DNA of 64,000 nt. It comes from Candidatus Poribacteria bacterium (GTDB lineage Bacteria > Poribacteria > WGA-4E > WGA-3G). Of the stretch, positions 27,941 to 36,685 are shown in pieces. Position 1 is the stretch's first letter. Every line of letters begins with the position of its first letter. The notes below the pieces were generated by a model. It did no database searches. It was given only the letters and a program-made list of their open reading frames with translations, and had not been told where the DNA came from. The DNA lies in assembly GCA_022821725.1 (NCBI GenBank), contig JAJEDB010000095.1:31050-95049 (forward strand). Reading direction: 5' to 3'. The translations under genes and the position numbers were made by a program.

Positions 27941-27995
27941 ACAAGGTCTCCTTTAGAAACTGAGAGCAGACGACTCGCAGTCTGATACTTGATAC

Positions 27996-28024
27996 TTGAC
28001 AAATGTGTTGAATTATGATTTAAT
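27996..28024 (+). promoter_or_regulatory. candidate promoter of the cold-shock/Hfq-like gene
   Basis: TTGACA (27996-28001), 17-nt spacer, TTTAAT (28019-28024). It implies a leader of about 195 nt before the ATG at 28225, as is common for cold-shock genes. A small hairpin CCCGT/ACGGG sits at 28189-28203, just before the Shine-Dalgarno. Confidence 0.45.
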
Positions 28025-28224
28025 ATATAAATACTTTGGTAATTTACCGTTCCTTTCACTGTTGTAGAAGGAAGTGGGTTCCCAAAAGATGAGGTCTGCT
28101 CTATTTATTGTATAAAGGGTAGAGTTGTTATGTCAAGAAAAACCGTAAATAAGGAATGCTCGCGCAGGAACATGAATGGTTAAGGTCCCCCGTCTGAAAC
28201 GGGACAAGGCCACAGGAGCATAAA

Positions 28225-29184
28225 ATGCCTACAGGACGGATTAAGTACTACAATTTCGATAAAGGTTTCGGATTTATCGCGCAAGATAGCAGTGATGCAG
28301 ATGTTTTCTTACATAGTTCTGCTATTAAGCAGCCCGAATACGAGGAACTCCGTGTCGGACAGCGCGTAAAGTACAGCATTATTGAAGGTGAGAAGGGGCT
28401 TGTTGCCCAAAACGTCGAAGTATTGTTAACACCAACGGAACGCAGATGGTTACGCCAAGGGAAAGCAATTATTCCGCGCGGTTACGCAGGTTTCCCGGGG
28501 CAGGGACAGGGCCAATTTGTCAGTAATGAGCCAACGACTGCCTCCAATTATGAGACTGACGCATCAAAGCCGCCTCGGAATCGCCGTACCCCTGAGGCAT
28601 CTGTAGCCCCTCTGGAACCGGCAGCCCCGCCCTCCCGCAATCAACGTTCCTCGACGAAAGATTTGAACGATTCGGTAGCACCGACACAGGAGACACCAGA
28701 CGCATCTTCAAAGCAACTCAGTTTTGGTGATCTCTATATCCTTAAGCAGATTAATTTTGAAACATCCATGTTTTTTGCGTTGTATAATCACGTCCAGCTG
28801 CCTGCGACTGTCCTTGAAATGACGCTCTCCAGTTTGACACTCAATAGCAACGGGAAAGAGCAGCATATCACCAAAACGGATGTTAAATACTGTTATAAAG
28901 ACGTTGATGCAGAGAGGGTTCAGGCATCCGTTGATAGCGATGCTGCTGTGAAGGCACAGAAGTTGACCCAACTCACGGCTGATGCGCAAGTCCCTGAAAT
29001 TGATACCAAAGCCGTTCGGCTCGCCCGAAAAAATGGGACCTCGATTGCGGTTACACTCCGTGAGGGAGAGATCTTTCGTGGCATTATAGACTGGGTCAGC
29101 CCTTATGAGATTAAGCTCATTTTAGAGAACGGTTCCAAGGTTGTTATCTTCAGGCACGCTGTGTATAATCTGACCATAGATTGA
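28225..29184 (+). CDS. cold-shock domain fused to an Hfq/Sm-like domain
   Basis: 319 residues. Residues 1-68 are a cold-shock domain with RNP1-like KGFGFIAQD and RNP2-like DVFLHSSAI. Residues 75-160 are a Pro/Ser/Thr-rich linker. Residues 165-215 (FETSMFFALYNHVQLPATVLEM...) resemble a divergent Hfq N-terminal helix and strand. Residues 262-319 look like Hfq Sm1-Sm2: KNGTSIAVTLREGEIFRGII, YEIKLIL, then VVIFRHAVYNLTI, comparable with the Hfq YKHAI signature. Predicted RNA chaperone combining two RNA-binding folds. AGGAG precedes the ATG. The next gene starts 7 nt after the stop. Confidence 0.75.
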   Translation: MPTGRIKYYNFDKGFGFIAQDSSDADVFLHSSAIKQPEYEELRVGQRVKYSIIEGEKGLVAQNVEVLLTPTERRWLRQGKAIIPRGYAGFPGQGQGQFVSNEPTTASNYETDASKPPRNRRTPEASVAPLEPAAPPSRNQRSSTKDLNDSVAPTQETPDASSKQLSFGDLYILKQINFETSMFFALYNHVQLPATVLEMTLSSLTLNSNGKEQHITKTDVKYCYKDVDAERVQASVDSDAAVKAQKLTQLTADAQVPEIDTKAVRLARKNGTSIAVTLREGEIFRGIIDWVSPYEIKLILENGSKVVIFRHAVYNLTID

Positions 29185-29191
29185 CGCTACC

Positions 29192-29761
29192 ATGAAAGCC
29201 TATTACGAACTCCTTGATGAGATCCAGCGCGATGTCGAACGTTTGCGTCAAGAATCGGGGGGCACCCCCTGCCCATCTACCTGCTTTTCCTGCTGCCGAA
29301 ACACCGCAACTATGGCGATCAGTGAGGTCGAGGCTCGCGACTTAAAGATCGGATTGGAGGCACTCCCTACTGAAATCCGCGCCCATATTCGTCGGAAGGC
29401 TGAACAGAGCATCAAAAAATTGAAGGCGCACGGTTATGACGCTGAAAATATAATGCCGGATGCTGGGATGGAAGCCATTGGGGTCATAAAAGGCACGCCT
29501 GAAGGCGAATGCCCTATGCTCATCGGTGGGGTTTGCAGTGTTTACGAACACCGTCCGGTCATCTGCCGTGTCTGGGGGTATCCGATTCACAGCAGCAATG
29601 CGTTAGCCTGCTGCCACAAAACTTTCATCGGAAAACGTCGCCGCTTCCGTCCACTCAGTTACGATCGTTACTGGAAAGTGTGTCAGAATCTTAGCACGGC
29701 GTTGGGTGCTACCCAGAAGACCCCGAACTGCTATCTTGTCTCGCAATTGTTATCGGAATAA
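29192..29761 (+). CDS. YkgJ-type cysteine-cluster protein
   Basis: 189 residues with the family's conserved Cys pattern: CPSTCFSCCRN near the N-terminus, then CPMLIGGVCSVYEHRPVICRVWG. The family (UPF0153/YkgJ) is thought to bind zinc or an Fe-S cluster; its role is not established. A further CCHKTF and a C-terminal Cys are present. It is 7 nt behind the CSD-Hfq-like gene and so probably co-transcribed. A strong terminator follows the stop. Confidence 0.85.
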   Translation: MKAYYELLDEIQRDVERLRQESGGTPCPSTCFSCCRNTATMAISEVEARDLKIGLEALPTEIRAHIRRKAEQSIKKLKAHGYDAENIMPDAGMEAIGVIKGTPEGECPMLIGGVCSVYEHRPVICRVWGYPIHSSNALACCHKTFIGKRRRFRPLSYDRYWKVCQNLSTALGATQKTPNCYLVSQLLSE

Positions 29762-29792
29762 CGCACACATGGCTCTTACACTGAGTCTCTTC

Positions 29793-29819
29793 GGTGAGGT
29801 TAAAACCTCACCTATTTTT
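29793..29819 (+). terminator. intrinsic terminator
   Basis: GGTGAGGTT (29793-29801) and AACCTCACC (29804-29812) form a perfect 9-bp stem with a 2-nt loop, followed by TATTTTTG. It ends the CSD-Hfq-like/YkgJ operon and separates it from the convergent DUF971 gene. Confidence 0.85.
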
Positions 29820-29832
29820 GTTTGAACGCATC

Positions 29833-30150
29833 TTAAATTTCAGGTGGGTTTTCGCTCAATTCACGCAAAAATTGGAAGGTGTAAATTCCGGTCCGGTGTC
29901 CGTCGTTCCATATCAATCTCACAGCGTAGCGTCCGACTCGCTGAATGTCCAAAAGCCGTAGGTTTTCAAAAAAATCGCCAGCGGGTAGGATGTGGAAAGG
30001 ATCTTTGCCGAATCGCGTAGCCTCACAACGGGCACAGGGACATTTTTCTCGGAGGAGACGGTAGGATAGCTCACTGTGATGTGAATCTTTCCATTGGATT
30101 TCCAAGCTTGCATTGCTTCTTTCAATGCGGGTGGGTTGGAATTTCTGCAT
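29833..30150 (-). CDS. DUF971 domain protein
   Basis: 105 residues covering one DUF971 (gamma-butyrobetaine hydroxylase N-terminal-like) domain. Features are SYRLLREKCPCARC and the family's C-terminal signature IWNDGHRTGIYTFQFLREL. Two Cys in CPCARC could bind metal. Stand-alone bacterial members are often linked to Fe-S protein maturation; here the upstream neighbour is a ferredoxin gene. No signal peptide. Confidence 0.85.
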   Translation of the reverse strand: MQKFQPTRIERSNASLEIQWKDSHHSELSYRLLREKCPCARCEATRFGKDPFHILPAGDFFENLRLLDIQRVGRYAVRLIWNDGHRTGIYTFQFLRELSENPPEI

Positions 30151-30173
30151 GATGCTTTCTCATCTGTCCTCTA

Positions 30174-30230
30174 CAAAAAAACGGTTACTGATCGTGGGAC
30201 CGAAGACAGTCTCGCGAATCAGCAACCGTT
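30174..30230 (-). terminator. intrinsic terminator of the ferredoxin gene
   Basis: Arms 30182-30192 and 30218-30228 pair over 11 positions with one mismatch. On the minus strand they are followed by a run of seven or more T (30174-30181 read in complement). Confidence 0.8.
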
Positions 30231-30267
30231 CAACGCGTTGTGATCGAAGGATTATTCCTACTATCCG

Positions 30268-30525
30268 TTATTCAAAGTACTCCGCATTGATATCAATGAA
30301 CTCTTCCCATTCTTCGGGAACATCTTCCTCCATGAAGATGGCTTCGACGGGACATTCAGGTTCGCATACACCACAATCGATGCACTCTTCGGGGTCGATG
30401 TAGAGCTGATTTGTTTCCTCAAATTCATCAGCATCAGGTAGGGGGTGAATGCAGTCCACTGGACATACATCAACGCATGCACTGTCCTTAACGTCGATAC
30501 ACGGTTCACAAATCACATACGTCAT
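30268..30525 (-). CDS. fdxA: 7Fe (3Fe-4S/4Fe-4S) ferredoxin
   Basis: 85 residues from the ATG at 30525, which has AGGAG before it. The frame extends to 30591 without support. Cluster ligands are visible in CEPCIDVKDSACVDVCPVDC and in CIDCGVCEPECP, the arrangement of the FdxA family of seven-iron ferredoxins. The C-terminal 25 residues are strongly acidic, as in that family. Cytoplasmic electron carrier; redox partners are not evident nearby. Confidence 0.92.
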   Translation of the reverse strand: MTYVICEPCIDVKDSACVDVCPVDCIHPLPDADEFEETNQLYIDPEECIDCGVCEPECPVEAIFMEEDVPEEWEEFIDINAEYFE

Positions 30526-30771
30526 ATCAGAAAACTCCTTTCGGCTTGATTTACAATAAGAGCCTCCATAGCACACCGGGGTTAACTTCATTGAACGGAC
30601 GAGGTTAGTCCCTATTTGATGAAGGCGTTACAAAAATATCGTCGTATGTGGCATTTTGTATATTGTCTGCTGAGTTGCGATCAGGACACTATAATAATAC
30701 CATAAACAATTTATTTTGTCAAGTTATATTTACAACACCGCAGAAGCCCTCAGTTTTCAGTATAGAAAAAA

Positions 30772-30799
30772 TTGACAAACTCTCAATTTTTGTGATACT
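30772..30799 (+). promoter_or_regulatory. promoter upstream of recJ
   Basis: TTGACA (30772-30777), 16-nt spacer, GATACT (30794-30799). The leader before the recJ ATG would be about 80 nt. The rest of the 357-bp spacer shows no ORF or repeat that I can support. Confidence 0.5.
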
Positions 30800-30883
30800 A
30801 TATTTATAATCGAAAAGGTGTCGCCTTGCAAGCCCACGTATTGTAAAGCGTGTGTCTTCCATTTTAACAACAGAAGGGATGTT

Positions 30884-33508
30884 ATGAGAAAACCTTCTCG
30901 CAAAAAGTGGCAATTTAAAAATTCGGATTTTGATAACAGTTTAAAATTGGCCTCCGAAGCAGGTGTCTCCCCGTTTGCTGCACAACTGCTCATCAATCGC
31001 GGGATCAAGACAGCTGCCGAAGCGCGAGCCTACCTCTACCCAACGCTTGATGAATTGCACTCCCCCTTTAAATTAGCAGACATGGATAAAGCGATAGAAC
31101 GGATACACCAAGCGATCTCACGTGGCGAGAAAATCTGCGTCTATGGCGATTACGATGTCGATGGCACGACCGCGACGGCACTGCTCCTCAATACATTCCG
31201 CCAGATGGATGTCCCGGTTGATTATTATATCCCGAATCGGTTTGGAGAGGGTTACGGATTAAGCACAGATACCGTAGAAAAGATCCACCAGAAAAACAGA
31301 GCGAAATTACTCATCACTGTAGACTGTGGTATCACATCGGTGAAAGAGGTGGCGTTGGCGAATCAACTCGGTATAGATGTTATCGTCACGGATCATCACC
31401 AGCCAGAGGCGGAACAACCGCCGGCTTATGCGCTGATTTCACCGAAGATTCCGGGGAGTGAATACCCTTACACCGAACTCGCCGGTGTCGGTTTAGCCTT
31501 CAAATTAGCACAAGCGTTAGCAGACGACACAGGATTTCTGGAGTCTCAGCTGGATCTGGTAGCATTGGGAACGGTCGCAGATATCGCACCGCTGACTGGC
31601 GAAAATCGCATTTTGAGTCGCTTGGGGTTAGCAGAACTTGACAAACGCGAACGTCCCGGGGTTCACGCTTTGTGCGAAGTCGCTGGTCACAAAATTGACA
31701 CACCGATCGACGGATACGCTATCTCTTTCAAGTTAGGCCCCCGTATCAACGCCGCTGGCCGCATGGGTACTGCGGACAAAGTGGTTGAACTTTTCACAAC
31801 CGACTCTGAGGATGTCGCAATTCGGGGGGCCTCTGAACTCAATCAGGCAAATCAACTGCGCAGGAAGTTCGGAGATCAGATTCAAGAGGAGGCATCGAGG
31901 ATAATTGAAAACGAGATAGATGATGATACCGTGGGGATCGTTGTTGCCAGCGACAAGTGGAACGAAGCTGCCAGCGAGGCGTGGAACGAAAAAGAAAAAA
32001 AGGCAGTAGAAGGAAAAGAAAAGGGGGTTGTCGGTATCACTGCCGGCCGTTTGATGAATACATTCCACAGACCCGTCGTTATCCTCGCAATTGACGGTGA
32101 TGAAGCCACTGGCTCCGGACGGTGTATCGAAGGCATGAACCTTGCCGATAGCTTCGTTGCCTGTACCGAATTGCTCCTGAAACACGGGGGACACGCAGCA
32201 GCGGCGGGATTAACGCTCAAAACGAAAAACATTCCCAAGTTCAAGCAGGCTTTTAACGCATACGCCGCCGAGCACTTGACAGCAGAAGATTTGCAACCGA
32301 AGCTCGAGCTTGAATTTGAAACGAGGCTTTCACTTTTGACGTTAGAAACGCTAAAGGAACTGGAGCAATTTGAACCTTTTGGAAAGGACAATCCAAGCCC
32401 GCGTTTCGGGACCCGCCGCGTCAAAGTGGATGGCACCCCGATCGTCATGGGACCAGAGAAAAACCATCTGAAAATGTTTGTTAACGACGGCACCGTGAAA
32501 CGATGGGCACTTGACTGGGGCGGCGCTGACAAACGCATCACTCTCAGCCGTCCGAATACGTCACTCAATATCGCCTTCTCACCGCAAATCAACGAGTGGC
32601 AAGGCAACCGCTCCGTCCAACTGATTCTCGAAGATTGGGAGGTCCACGCCGAAGGTAGAGACAGAGACTGGAATGTATTTCCTGAACTTACTGATGAATC
32701 TTCTGTAAAACTTGTTGACAAACGGAATGTTAACAAAAAGAATTACCTTTTAAACTTGCTTGCGCGAGAGGAATCTTGTATAATTTATGTACGAGACGAA
32801 GATATGTTGGATCTCCTGCTTACAAAACTTTTACCGGAGAGCATCGAAGGCATTGCGCGGCACACGGAGGCGACATTAAAGTCAGAGGAAACAGCGTTAT
32901 TGAACCAATTGGAAACCGGTGAACTGCGGACAATCGCATCGAGTAGTGCTTTTTCTTCGCTGGAAGCATTTCCTTTTGTGAAACACGTCGTTTTTTGCCA
33001 TCTTGCGCCGAGCCAAGACCTCTTCTTTAAACGGTGTGAAGCCGCGTTTGCGACCGATGAAACGTCCTATCTCCATCTCATCTATAACGATACAGATGAA
33101 GCGGAAATGCGCAATTGGATTTCTGAAAAATATCCTACGGGTGACGAACTGCGGCGATTTTACGGGCGCATACGAGCACTTATACAATCCAATGGCACAG
33201 ATGGCTATCCTGAGGTAGAGATACTGAAAGGTGGATTTGGGACCCCGTCAGCACTTCAAACCGGACTCACTATCTTTGAGGAACTACGGTTCATTGAACG
33301 GCAGGGGCACCCCGGCAGTAGACTTGTAAAACTCTTATCGGGTGAGAAAAGCGACTTGTCACGCTCACCTACCTACTTAAGGGGGGAATGGACGAAGCAG
33401 ACGAGTCCTGCTTTTATAGAGTTTCAATTAAAAGAAAACATCAAATCTATGTGGGAGCGCATAGGACATGAGTATCAAATCCTTAGTGAACCAAATTCAA
33501 GCCTATAA
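30884..33508 (+). CDS. recJ: single-stranded-DNA-specific exonuclease RecJ
   Basis: 874 residues from the ATG at 30884 (AAGGGA upstream). DHH-domain motifs are clear: VYGDYDVDGTTATALLL, LITVDCGI, VTDHHQP. The DHHA1 part has GGHAAAAGL, followed by an OB-like region (FEPFGKDNPSPRFGTRRVKVDG) and a RecJ-type C-terminal domain (about 610-874) with helicase-like remnants. It digests ssDNA 5' to 3' in recombination and mismatch repair. Oddity: the normally compact DxWHxGVVGI motif is split, with SDKWNEA and KGVVGITAGRL separated by about 22 charged residues (31970-32020). The gene overlaps rel/spoT by 41 bp. Confidence 0.93.
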   Translation: MRKPSRKKWQFKNSDFDNSLKLASEAGVSPFAAQLLINRGIKTAAEARAYLYPTLDELHSPFKLADMDKAIERIHQAISRGEKICVYGDYDVDGTTATALLLNTFRQMDVPVDYYIPNRFGEGYGLSTDTVEKIHQKNRAKLLITVDCGITSVKEVALANQLGIDVIVTDHHQPEAEQPPAYALISPKIPGSEYPYTELAGVGLAFKLAQALADDTGFLESQLDLVALGTVADIAPLTGENRILSRLGLAELDKRERPGVHALCEVAGHKIDTPIDGYAISFKLGPRINAAGRMGTADKVVELFTTDSEDVAIRGASELNQANQLRRKFGDQIQEEASRIIENEIDDDTVGIVVASDKWNEAASEAWNEKEKKAVEGKEKGVVGITAGRLMNTFHRPVVILAIDGDEATGSGRCIEGMNLADSFVACTELLLKHGGHAAAAGLTLKTKNIPKFKQAFNAYAAEHLTAEDLQPKLELEFETRLSLLTLETLKELEQFEPFGKDNPSPRFGTRRVKVDGTPIVMGPEKNHLKMFVNDGTVKRWALDWGGADKRITLSRPNTSLNIAFSPQINEWQGNRSVQLILEDWEVHAEGRDRDWNVFPELTDESSVKLVDKRNVNKKNYLLNLLAREESCIIYVRDEDMLDLLLTKLLPESIEGIARHTEATLKSEETALLNQLETGELRTIASSSAFSSLEAFPFVKHVVFCHLAPSQDLFFKRCEAAFATDETSYLHLIYNDTDEAEMRNWISEKYPTGDELRRFYGRIRALIQSNGTDGYPEVEILKGGFGTPSALQTGLTIFEELRFIERQGHPGSRLVKLLSGEKSDLSRSPTYLRGEWTKQTSPAFIEFQLKENIKSMWERIGHEYQILSEPNSSL

Positions 33509-35675
33509 CCCGGATGCGGAGGTTGAACTTCTGGAGCGTTGTTACCGTTTTGCGCAAGAGGCACATGAGGGACAACAGCGAAAGTCCGGGGAACCCTATT
33601 TCACGCATTGCGTCAAAACGGCTGATATACTCGCCGAACTCCGACTGGATACGCACACGATTTGCGCCGGACTCATGCACGATGTCCTCGAAGATACAGA
33701 GATCACGCGCCAAGAGATGAAGGTTCGATTTGGTGCGAACATTACCAATCTCGTCGAGGGTGTCACAAAGATCGGTCAATATAAACTCGGTATCGCCTCG
33801 CAAACGCCGGAGACTAAAAGCACAGTTGAACACCGTGTCCATCGGAAACGCCAAGCCGAAACCTATCGGAAACTCCTATTAGCGACAGCGGAAGACATGC
33901 GGGTCATCCTCATTAAACTCGCGGATCGACTTCATAACATGGAAACGCTGGAGTTTCTCTCGAGCGAGAAGTGTCAGCGAGTTGCCAAAGAAACACTGGA
34001 AATTTATGCCCCAATCGCCCACCGGTTGGGGCTTTGGCGTATCATGGGACGCCTTGAAGACCTCGCCTTCAAGCATCTCTACCCCATCGAATACCGAAAA
34101 ATTGCCGACCTCCTCAATCAGAAACTCACGGAGCGAGAGGCTTACTGCGAGAAGATGGTTAAGCAGATTCGGGGAGAACTCGAAAAACGGAATGTTTTCG
34201 CCGATGTCCACGGTAGGACGAAGCATATCCATAGCATCTACCAGAAGATACAACAGAAAGGGACCCCCTTCAGTGAAATTCGGGACCTCATCGGTCTCCG
34301 AATTCTCGTCAAAACCGAGGCTGATTGTTACATCGCGCTCGGGGCACTTCATAGTAAATGGAATTACCACCCAGACCGACTTCGAGATTGGATTGGGCAG
34401 CCCAAGAAAAACGGGTATCAGTCACTCCATACCACGATTCTTGATGATGGCAAACCCGTTGAGATCCAGATTCGCACATATCAGATGCATAAGATTGCGG
34501 AAGATGGCATTGCGGCGCATTGGAGTTATAAGGAAGGGTTCCCGATGAGCCAACAAGGCCGTTCCATCTTCGCGAGTTATAAGCAGATACTTGAAGACAT
34601 ACAAGAAACACAAGACAGTCCACATCATTTCGTGGAATCCATGAAATTGGAACTCTTTCAAGATGAAGTCTATGTCTTTTCACCGAAAGGTGATCTTTTT
34701 AAGTTACCCGCTGGCGCGACGGCGATCGATTTTGCTTATAAAATTCATACGGATGTTGGGCACACCTGTGTCGGTGCGGAAGTCAACGGCACGGTTGCAC
34801 CGATTCGACGTGTGCTTGAGAATGGGGACCAGGTCAATATTCGGACCCAGCTGAATGGGCGACCGAGCCGGAGTTGGTTGTCGTATGTGAAAACCGCCAC
34901 GGCACGGACGAAAATCAACCAATGGTTTCGTGAAAAGGATAAGGCTGAGGCATTGGAGTTGGGCAAGAAATTGCTTGCAGCGGAGTTACGGGTTTCCTAT
35001 CTTAATTCCCGGAATTACCTCAATTCCGAGAAACTGCACGACATTGCGAAGCAACTCAAACTCAAGAATCTTGACGAACTTTTCGTCCGGATTGGGAATG
35101 CGGATGAATCTGCGACGCAGGTCGTTAATCTATTGAAACCTGAGGTGCCGACCCCGGAGACCGAACCTTCCGAAGATATGAATGGAAGGCAAAAATCCGA
35201 ATCACCGCCGGCTGTCCAACTTGAAAACGATATAGACTTAGGGATGATACGAATTATGAAGTGCTGTAACCCGATCCCTGGTGACCAAGTCGTCGGTTAT
35301 CTCACACGGGGACGCGGGGTTTCTGTCCATAGATCCGGCTGTATTCGCATTCTTGACGAACCCGAACGCCTCTTAACTGTCCAGTGGAACGAAAAGCCAT
35401 CCTCCGAAAACGGAAACCCACCACCACCTATCTATCCCGTCAAAATTCTCGTTGAGTGCAACGACCGGCCCGGTATGCTTGGGGCAATCACGACTGCCAT
35501 CGCACAATACAAAGTGAACATCCGTTCTGGGAAGTTTGAACCCTCCGCTGTCCACCATGATGCCGAAGCCTCTGATAACCTGACGATAGATGTGACAGGG
35601 GCAGAGCAGCTCGATGAAGTCCTGCAAGCGATTCGGGGCTTAAAAGGGGTCCAGCGTGTCACCCGTAAGTCGTAA
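33468..35675 (+). CDS. bifunctional (p)ppGpp synthetase/hydrolase, Rel/SpoT
   Basis: 735 residues with full RSH architecture. The HD hydrolase is at about 45-155 (His47 in FTHCVK, His71-Asp72 in HDVLEDT, LIKLADRLHNMETL). The synthetase is at about 240-350 (RDLIGLRILV, GQPKKNGYQSLHTT). TGS is near 390-450 (VYVFSPKGDLFKLPAGATAIDFAY), and a conserved-Cys region (KCCNPIPGDQVVGYLTRGRGVSVHRSGC) plus ACT domain end the protein. Both active sites look intact, so a bifunctional Rel is likely. The ATG lies inside the end of recJ, so the two genes are probably coupled. Confidence 0.95.
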   Translation: MSIKSLVNQIQAYNPDAEVELLERCYRFAQEAHEGQQRKSGEPYFTHCVKTADILAELRLDTHTICAGLMHDVLEDTEITRQEMKVRFGANITNLVEGVTKIGQYKLGIASQTPETKSTVEHRVHRKRQAETYRKLLLATAEDMRVILIKLADRLHNMETLEFLSSEKCQRVAKETLEIYAPIAHRLGLWRIMGRLEDLAFKHLYPIEYRKIADLLNQKLTEREAYCEKMVKQIRGELEKRNVFADVHGRTKHIHSIYQKIQQKGTPFSEIRDLIGLRILVKTEADCYIALGALHSKWNYHPDRLRDWIGQPKKNGYQSLHTTILDDGKPVEIQIRTYQMHKIAEDGIAAHWSYKEGFPMSQQGRSIFASYKQILEDIQETQDSPHHFVESMKLELFQDEVYVFSPKGDLFKLPAGATAIDFAYKIHTDVGHTCVGAEVNGTVAPIRRVLENGDQVNIRTQLNGRPSRSWLSYVKTATARTKINQWFREKDKAEALELGKKLLAAELRVSYLNSRNYLNSEKLHDIAKQLKLKNLDELFVRIGNADESATQVVNLLKPEVPTPETEPSEDMNGRQKSESPPAVQLENDIDLGMIRIMKCCNPIPGDQVVGYLTRGRGVSVHRSGCIRILDEPERLLTVQWNEKPSSENGNPPPPIYPVKILVECNDRPGMLGAITTAIAQYKVNIRSGKFEPSAVHHDAEASDNLTIDVTGAEQLDEVLQAIRGLKGVQRVTRKS

Positions 35676-35688
35676 ACTTTATTATCTT

Positions 35689-35901
35689 CTATACCGGTGC
35701 TGGCATCCTGGAAATAACTTTAGCGACTTTTCCGCTCCGTAGACATTTCGTGCAAACACGTATCCGCCTCGGTCCTTCCTCAGTTTGAACCCGGACCCGT
35801 TGCAGATTTGGCAACCAACGTCGTTTTGTATGCCGCCGGGATTTACTAATCTGGTTGCCCGTCATCGGACGTTTGCTACAGATCGTACAGACTCGTGACA
35901 T
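35689..35901 (-). CDS. rpmB: 50S ribosomal protein L28
   Basis: 70 residues, normal for L28. Conserved N-terminus SRVCTICSKRPMTGNQISKSRRHTKRRW and C-terminal IRVCTKCLRSGKV. The two CxxC pairs mark the zinc-binding (C+) form. AGGAGA precedes the ATG. It stands alone and convergent to rel/spoT, with 13 bp between the stops. Confidence 0.96.
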   Translation of the reverse strand: MSRVCTICSKRPMTGNQISKSRRHTKRRWLPNLQRVRVQTEEGPRRIRVCTKCLRSGKVAKVISRMPAPV

Positions 35902-36014
35902 TGTGCTGTCTCCTTCCTTCTTTCTCTCTAAAGTGTTGGTGAAACCTAAACATTAATGATACCACAATTGCAGCGGAAATGCAAATTTCTTTATCGCAAG
36001 TCGCAGGTATCTTC

Positions 36015-36043
36015 TTGCCATATGAGCGGTGATATGCTATAAT
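36015..36043 (+). promoter_or_regulatory. promoter of the Uma2 gene
   Basis: TTGCCA (36015-36020), 17-nt spacer, TATAAT (36038-36043). The ATG follows at 36088. Confidence 0.6.
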
Positions 36044-36087
36044 TGGATCACAGAACTCGTAGACGCATCCCATTCAAGGAGATAGAT

Positions 36088-36666
36088 ATGTCATCCCTCG
36101 CAGCGGAAACTCTCTTTACCCCCGAAGAATATATCGCTTCGGAACGGAAGGCGATGGTTAAAAGCGAATACCTTAAGGGTCAGATAATAGCGATGTCCGG
36201 GGCCAGTCTCGCACATACGCGCATCACACTGGATATAGCTACTGAACTTAACATCCAACTGAGAGGCGGGGATTGTGAGGTTATCACCAACGATATGCGC
36301 GTGAAGACCGGTCCGAAAGGTGCCTATTTTTACCCGGATGTCGTTGCGTTCTGTGGGGATCCGCAATTTGAGGATAATGTCTTTGACACACTTCTCAACC
36401 CGATCCTCGTTATAGAGGTGCTTTCGTCGTCAACCGAGGTATATGACAGAGGCGAGAAGTTTTCACACTATCAAGAACTCGCGTCTTTGCGAGAATACAT
36501 CCTCGTTTCCCAGGACAGGGTTCGCGTTGAACAGTATCGGCTTCTGAAAACACAGTGGGTGGAGACGGAGTATCAGAGATATGAAGATGTGTTGCCGCTG
36601 GTTTCCATTGGCTGCGAACTCCCCTTGCAGGATATCTACAGACGCGTTCCTGCAGTCATTTCATAA
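36088..36666 (+). CDS. Uma2 family endonuclease (DUF820)
   Basis: 192 residues. The start at 36088 has AAGGAGA before it. The restriction-endonuclease-like core shows TPEEYIASERKA, KSEYLKGQIIAMSGASLAH, then YPDVVAFCGDP and LVIEVLSSST, matching the PD-(D/E)XK layout of the family. Such genes multiply in cyanobacteria and Poribacteria; the biological role is unproven. A broken relative lies at 43261-43398. Confidence 0.9.
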   Translation: MSSLAAETLFTPEEYIASERKAMVKSEYLKGQIIAMSGASLAHTRITLDIATELNIQLRGGDCEVITNDMRVKTGPKGAYFYPDVVAFCGDPQFEDNVFDTLLNPILVIEVLSSSTEVYDRGEKFSHYQELASLREYILVSQDRVRVEQYRLLKTQWVETEYQRYEDVLPLVSIGCELPLQDIYRRVPAVIS

Positions 36667-36685
36667 TTTCATAGATCATCCCTAA

